DNA of 8,192 bases from contig DAHXMK010000014.1 in the NCBI GenBank assembly GCA_027365515.1, positions 1 to 8,192 on the forward strand. The letters run 5' to 3'. Source of the stretch: Candidatus Aminicenantota bacterium. Lineage in GTDB: Bacteria; Acidobacteriota; UBA4820; DSQY01. Shown one piece after another: positions 5,531-8,192 of the stretch. The stretch's first letter is position 1; every line of letters starts with the position of its first letter. A program made the translations under genes and the position numbers. The notes below the pieces were generated by a model that was given only the letters and a program-made list of their open reading frames with translations, ran no database searches and was not told the origin of the DNA.

Positions 5531-7874
5531 CCTCTTCCTCCTTGTCGAAACGGTAACCCGGGTATGATATTCGGCGGCTGAAGACGCCGACCAATATCTG
5601 GAGGAACCCATCCTGCACCTTGGCCAAATCCCTGAAAGTCAGGTTGCAGTCGTCGAGCTGCCCCTCCCCCACTACTCGGTTCGTAATCTCTTCAATGAGG
5701 CCCATCAACCTCTGGTGCGAAGGCTCCCTAAGGACCCGCGAGCCCGCCTCGACGCCGTCCGCCAGCATGATTATCGCCGCTTCCCTGGTCTGAGGCCTGG
5801 GCCCCGGATACTGGTAATCGCTCTCCCCGATGGTGCCTTTCTCCGGATCGTGAAGGGTAAGCGCCTTATCGTAGAAATAGGCGATCTTCCTGGTGCCGTG
5901 GTGCTGTGGAATCACGTCCAGGACCGCCTGCGGCAGGCCGTACTGCCTCGCCATGGCGACCCCCTCCTTGACGTGGGCGGCGATTATCAGGGCCGAAATC
6001 CTCGGAGAGAGCCTGTCGTGCGGGTTCTGGCCGGGGACCTGGTTCTCGACGAAATAGACCGGGTTGAGAATCTTGCCGATGTCGTGATAATAGCAGGCGA
6101 CCCTGCAGAAAAGGCCGTTGGCGCCTATCGCGTTCGCGGCTGCCTCGGAAAGAGTCGCCATCATTACCGAATGGTTGTAGGTTCCAGGCGCATCAAGGGC
6201 GAGGCGGCGCAGGAGCGGGTGGTTCATGTTGGAAAGCTCCAACAGCCTCACTTCCGTCAATATCCCGTATGCATTCTCGAAGACGGGAACGAGCGGCGAA
6301 ACCAGCATCGTCGTGAGGGGAATGCCGGAGACAAAGGCTAGCCCCGCAGGGAGCAAGAGCCGCTGAGGGTAGTCCCACGCCGTGTCGTTGGACAGCACGG
6401 CCACAGCAAGAAAGGCGTTCACGCCTCCCAGCAGAAGGCCGGCCTTCCACTGCGCCGCCTTCTGCGCCAGGTTGTAGCCGGCATAGACGCCCGTGAAGCA
6501 GGAGAGCATGGAATAGAGCATCATCGGGTAGTTGAAATCGAGCAACACGCCGAAGAGAAGGGAAAAGACGACGGAGTAGACGATGGCTATGTGCTTGTCC
6601 ACGAGAAAAGTCACCAGCATCGCTCCGGCGGCCACCGGTATCACGAAATAGAGAAGCTCGGGCCTCGAAAGAAGCGGCTGCTTCGCCGTCTCCGCCAAGG
6701 CGCGCAGGGCGATCAGCAGCCCTTGCGAGACTAATAGGAAGATGGTCATGATCTGCAATACGAGGACGAAAAGGTTCAGCTTGGGGTTGTGCAGCTTCCT
6801 GTAGGTCTTCAGGTACATGAAGAGGAAGGCGGTCAACAAAAGCACGAAGAGCGAGAGCGACAAAAGGAGCGGCATGTTGACGTAGGCCTGGCTGGCGCTC
6901 TGGAAGGCGTCTATCTTCTGCTTGGCGCTGTCGTCAACCTTCTCCCCCGCTCGAAGGATCGTCTGGCCTTTCTTGACGAAGACGACTAGCGGCTCGACTT
7001 GCGCCGCCGCCGCGTCCTGGCGCCTCGCGGTCTCCTCCGAGTTGAAAGTCAGGTTGGGCTGTATGAGGCTCCTGGCGTATTCCTCTATCGCCCCCCGCAC
7101 ACCCTGGGAAAGCCCGACCGCGCTCTCCATGAGCACGCCGGGAAGCCTTCTCGCCGTGGCGAGCGAAATGATCTCGTTGGAGCCGGGGTTCTTCTGCTCC
7201 CACTCCGCCCCGGCTTTTCTGATGTCCCTGATCCTTATGGCCGGAGACTTGTCGAGAAGCTGCTGGTCGGCCACTATCTTGCGCACCTCGACCTGGGCGA
7301 CGAGGGCTTCCACGAGCTGCTCGGCGCGCGAGGAAAAGCCCTCGCCCTGGAATTGGCGAATGGCGAACCTCGACAGGCCGCCGCCCATGATGTCGGAGAG
7401 GGCGTCCACCACCTTCTCCTCCGCGTCCCTCTTCTCATCGGCCGTCCGCTGGGAATCTGCAACGTACCGCCTGTAATCGGACAGCACGTTCCGCGCGGAG
7501 GCGAAAGCCGCGCTTATCTTGCGGACCAAAGAATCGCCCTGAGCGGAATCCCAGTCGTACAAAGGAGCCACGCGCGCCCTCGCCTCGTCCCTCTTCTGCC
7601 TGGTCGCCACCTCGTCCTGGATCTGAAGATCGAAGGGCGCTCTTATGTCGCGTGGCGCCGGAGAGCCAAGCGGCATGGGAGGCGGAGGCTGAAGCCTGAA
7701 ATGGCGGGCGAAGATGAAAACGGTCACACACAGAAAGAGCGCCGCCCACAGCCACGAATTTTCCCTGAGGAAATTGGCGGCTTTCTGGCCTCGGCTCATC
7801 CGGCGAACGCCGCGGAAGGCCTTTCTCTCGGAAAGGGCCTTGGCGCCTTTCGGGTCTTCCAGAGGCTCAGCCAT
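5505..7874 (-). CDS. pgpH: 7TM-HD family c-di-AMP phosphodiesterase (PgpH-like)
   Basis: Integral membrane HD-domain hydrolase; characterised relatives (Listeria PgpH) cleave cyclic di-AMP to pApA. From the ATG at 7874 it has 789 aa. A basic cytoplasmic N-terminus is followed by TM1 (about 42-56), then a large extracytoplasmic 7TMR-HDED region (about 60-330). Seven membrane segments come next (about 334-355, 366-390, 407-425, 429-447, 451-466, 478-494, 507-532). The cytoplasmic HD domain (about 555-725) holds the full metal set: TYNHS (H568), YYHDIGK (H597, D598), AHVKEG (H634), QHHGT (H658, H659) and LADGVEAGSR (D706). The landmarks ENQ, NPHD and YPGPRPQTRE are all present. Intact residues suggest an active enzyme; c-di-AMP as substrate is inferred from the family. 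In-frame GTGs at 7886 and 7883 are alternative starts (up to 793 aa); no candidate has an ideal ribosome binding site. The C-terminus encodes the ybeY ribosome binding site. Confidence 0.95.
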   Translation of the reverse strand: MAEPLEDPKGAKALSERKAFRGVRRMSRGQKAANFLRENSWLWAALFLCVTVFIFARHFRLQPPPPMPLGSPAPRDIRAPFDLQIQDEVATRQKRDEARARVAPLYDWDSAQGDSLVRKISAAFASARNVLSDYRRYVADSQRTADEKRDAEEKVVDALSDIMGGGLSRFAIRQFQGEGFSSRAEQLVEALVAQVEVRKIVADQQLLDKSPAIRIRDIRKAGAEWEQKNPGSNEIISLATARRLPGVLMESAVGLSQGVRGAIEEYARSLIQPNLTFNSEETARRQDAAAAQVEPLVVFVKKGQTILRAGEKVDDSAKQKIDAFQSASQAYVNMPLLLSLSLFVLLLTAFLFMYLKTYRKLHNPKLNLFVLVLQIMTIFLLVSQGLLIALRALAETAKQPLLSRPELLYFVIPVAAGAMLVTFLVDKHIAIVYSVVFSLLFGVLLDFNYPMMLYSMLSCFTGVYAGYNLAQKAAQWKAGLLLGGVNAFLAVAVLSNDTAWDYPQRLLLPAGLAFVSGIPLTTMLVSPLVPVFENAYGILTEVRLLELSNMNHPLLRRLALDAPGTYNHSVMMATLSEAAANAIGANGLFCRVACYYHDIGKILNPVYFVENQVPGQNPHDRLSPRISALIIAAHVKEGVAMARQYGLPQAVLDVIPQHHGTRKIAYFYDKALTLHDPEKGTIGESDYQYPGPRPQTREAAIIMLADGVEAGSRVLREPSHQRLMGLIEEITNRVVGEGQLDDCNLTFRDLAKVQDGFLQILVGVFSRRISYPGYRFDKEEEGAQSQAQK
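5537..5543 (-). promoter_or_regulatory. Strong Shine-Dalgarno for ybeY inside the end of the 7TM-HD gene
   Basis: Minus-strand AAGGAGG is followed by a 6-base spacer and the GTG at 5530. It is embedded in codons for the acidic C-terminal tail (KEEE) of the 7TM-HD protein. Position and near-perfect sequence make this the best candidate for the true ybeY start. Confidence 0.75.
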
Positions 7875-7912
7875 TGGCAGCACCACCCGAGCAATTCTTC
7901 ACGGCCTCCCCC

Positions 7913-8192
7913 TCAAGGCGCCGTCCCGTCATAGGCCCTTATGATCTCCTGGACCAGCGGGTGGCGGACCACGTCCCTCTCAGTGAAATGGTGAAAAGCT
8001 ATCCCCTCTATGTTCTTCAATATATTAGCGGCGTCCACGAGCCCGGAACGCCTGGCCGGGTCAATGTCTATCTGCGTGACGTCGCCCGTTATGACGGCTT
8101 TTGAATTGAAGCCGAGCCGCGTCAGAAACATCTTCATCTGGTCAACCGTCGTGTTCTGGGCCTCGTCCAGGATGATGAAGGAATCGTTCAGC
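7913..8192 (-). CDS. phoH: PhoH family ATPase, partial (C-terminal part only)
   Basis: PhoH proteins are cytoplasmic P-loop NTPases, probably RNA-associated, with an uncertain cellular role. About 92 codons are visible. The frame is open to the window edge, so the N-terminus and Walker A lie outside. Visible landmarks are [15 protein letters not shown] (Walker B with DEAQ), then [20 protein letters not shown] with TQIDID (the sensor-like VITGD.TQID block). The C-terminal signature [19 protein letters not shown] is followed by [20 protein letters not shown]. The protein ends ten or so residues after this, as in typical family members. The ATG at 8137 is an internal methionine, not the start. 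The gene ends 38 bases before the preferred 7TM-HD start, consistent with the recurrent phoH-7TMHD-ybeY-corC operon. Confidence 0.95.
   Translation of the reverse strand, partial: LNDSFIILDEAQNTTVDQMKMFLTRLGFNSKAVITGDVTQIDIDPARRSGLVDAANILKNIEGIAFHHFTERDVVRHPLVQEIIRAYDGTAP

Noticed and set aside
6999..7934. 311-codon plus-strand frame opposite the 7TM-HD gene
   Set aside because: Antisense shadow of a well-supported gene; Arg/Gly/His-rich with no domain and no convincing ribosome binding site.
1..8192. Novel defence, mobile or CRISPR-like system
   Set aside because: Every stretch is accounted for by recognised housekeeping genes on one strand. I saw no direct-repeat arrays, transposase or integrase motifs, or abrupt composition shifts.

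Overview
This window is ordinary, tightly packed bacterial chromosome. Every gene I can support lies on the minus strand, so the biological reading order runs from position 8192 down to 1. The DNA is GC-rich, roughly 60% by eye. I see no mobile elements, CRISPR arrays, tRNA or rRNA genes, or phage genes. Gene content (7TM-HD c-di-AMP hydrolase, YbeY, bacterial PheST, L25/Ctc-type ribosomal protein) is clearly bacterial. The phylum is not resolved: the GC content, the PheS with a CxxC knuckle, the shortened PheT and the placement of pth next to pheST suggest a lineage outside the best-studied Proteobacteria and Firmicutes. Acidobacteriota or a related uncultured phylum is a guess, not a result.

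First block (8192 to 3807): the C-terminal part of phoH, a 7TM-HD phosphodiesterase of the PgpH family, the endoribonuclease/rRNA maturation factor ybeY, and a CNNM/CBS-domain protein of the CorC/HlyC family. These genes are separated by a few tens of bases or overlap (ybeY starts inside the end of the 7TM-HD gene; ybeY and the CorC-like gene share an ATGA), so they look like one translationally coupled operon. phoH-7TMHD-ybeY-corC is a recurrent bacterial gene order.

Second block (3810 to 1): a 73-base gap carries a good sigma70-type promoter, followed by the gene for ribosomal protein L25 (Ctc form), pth (peptidyl-tRNA hydrolase), pheS and the first 447 codons of pheT, which runs off the window. 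All four products serve translation: ribosome structure, recycling of stalled peptidyl-tRNA, and charging of tRNA-Phe. Gaps of about 20 bases or less suggest co-transcription.

No undescribed system was found. The best second looks are a PheT that lacks the inserted EMAP-II-like tRNA-binding domain while keeping its editing residues, a CorC-like protein whose membrane domain has lost the usual family motifs, a predicted promoter embedded in the end of the CorC-like gene, and several start sites that should be moved. The long open frames on the plus strand are antisense shadows of these genes. No stretch longer than 300 bases lacks a gene.
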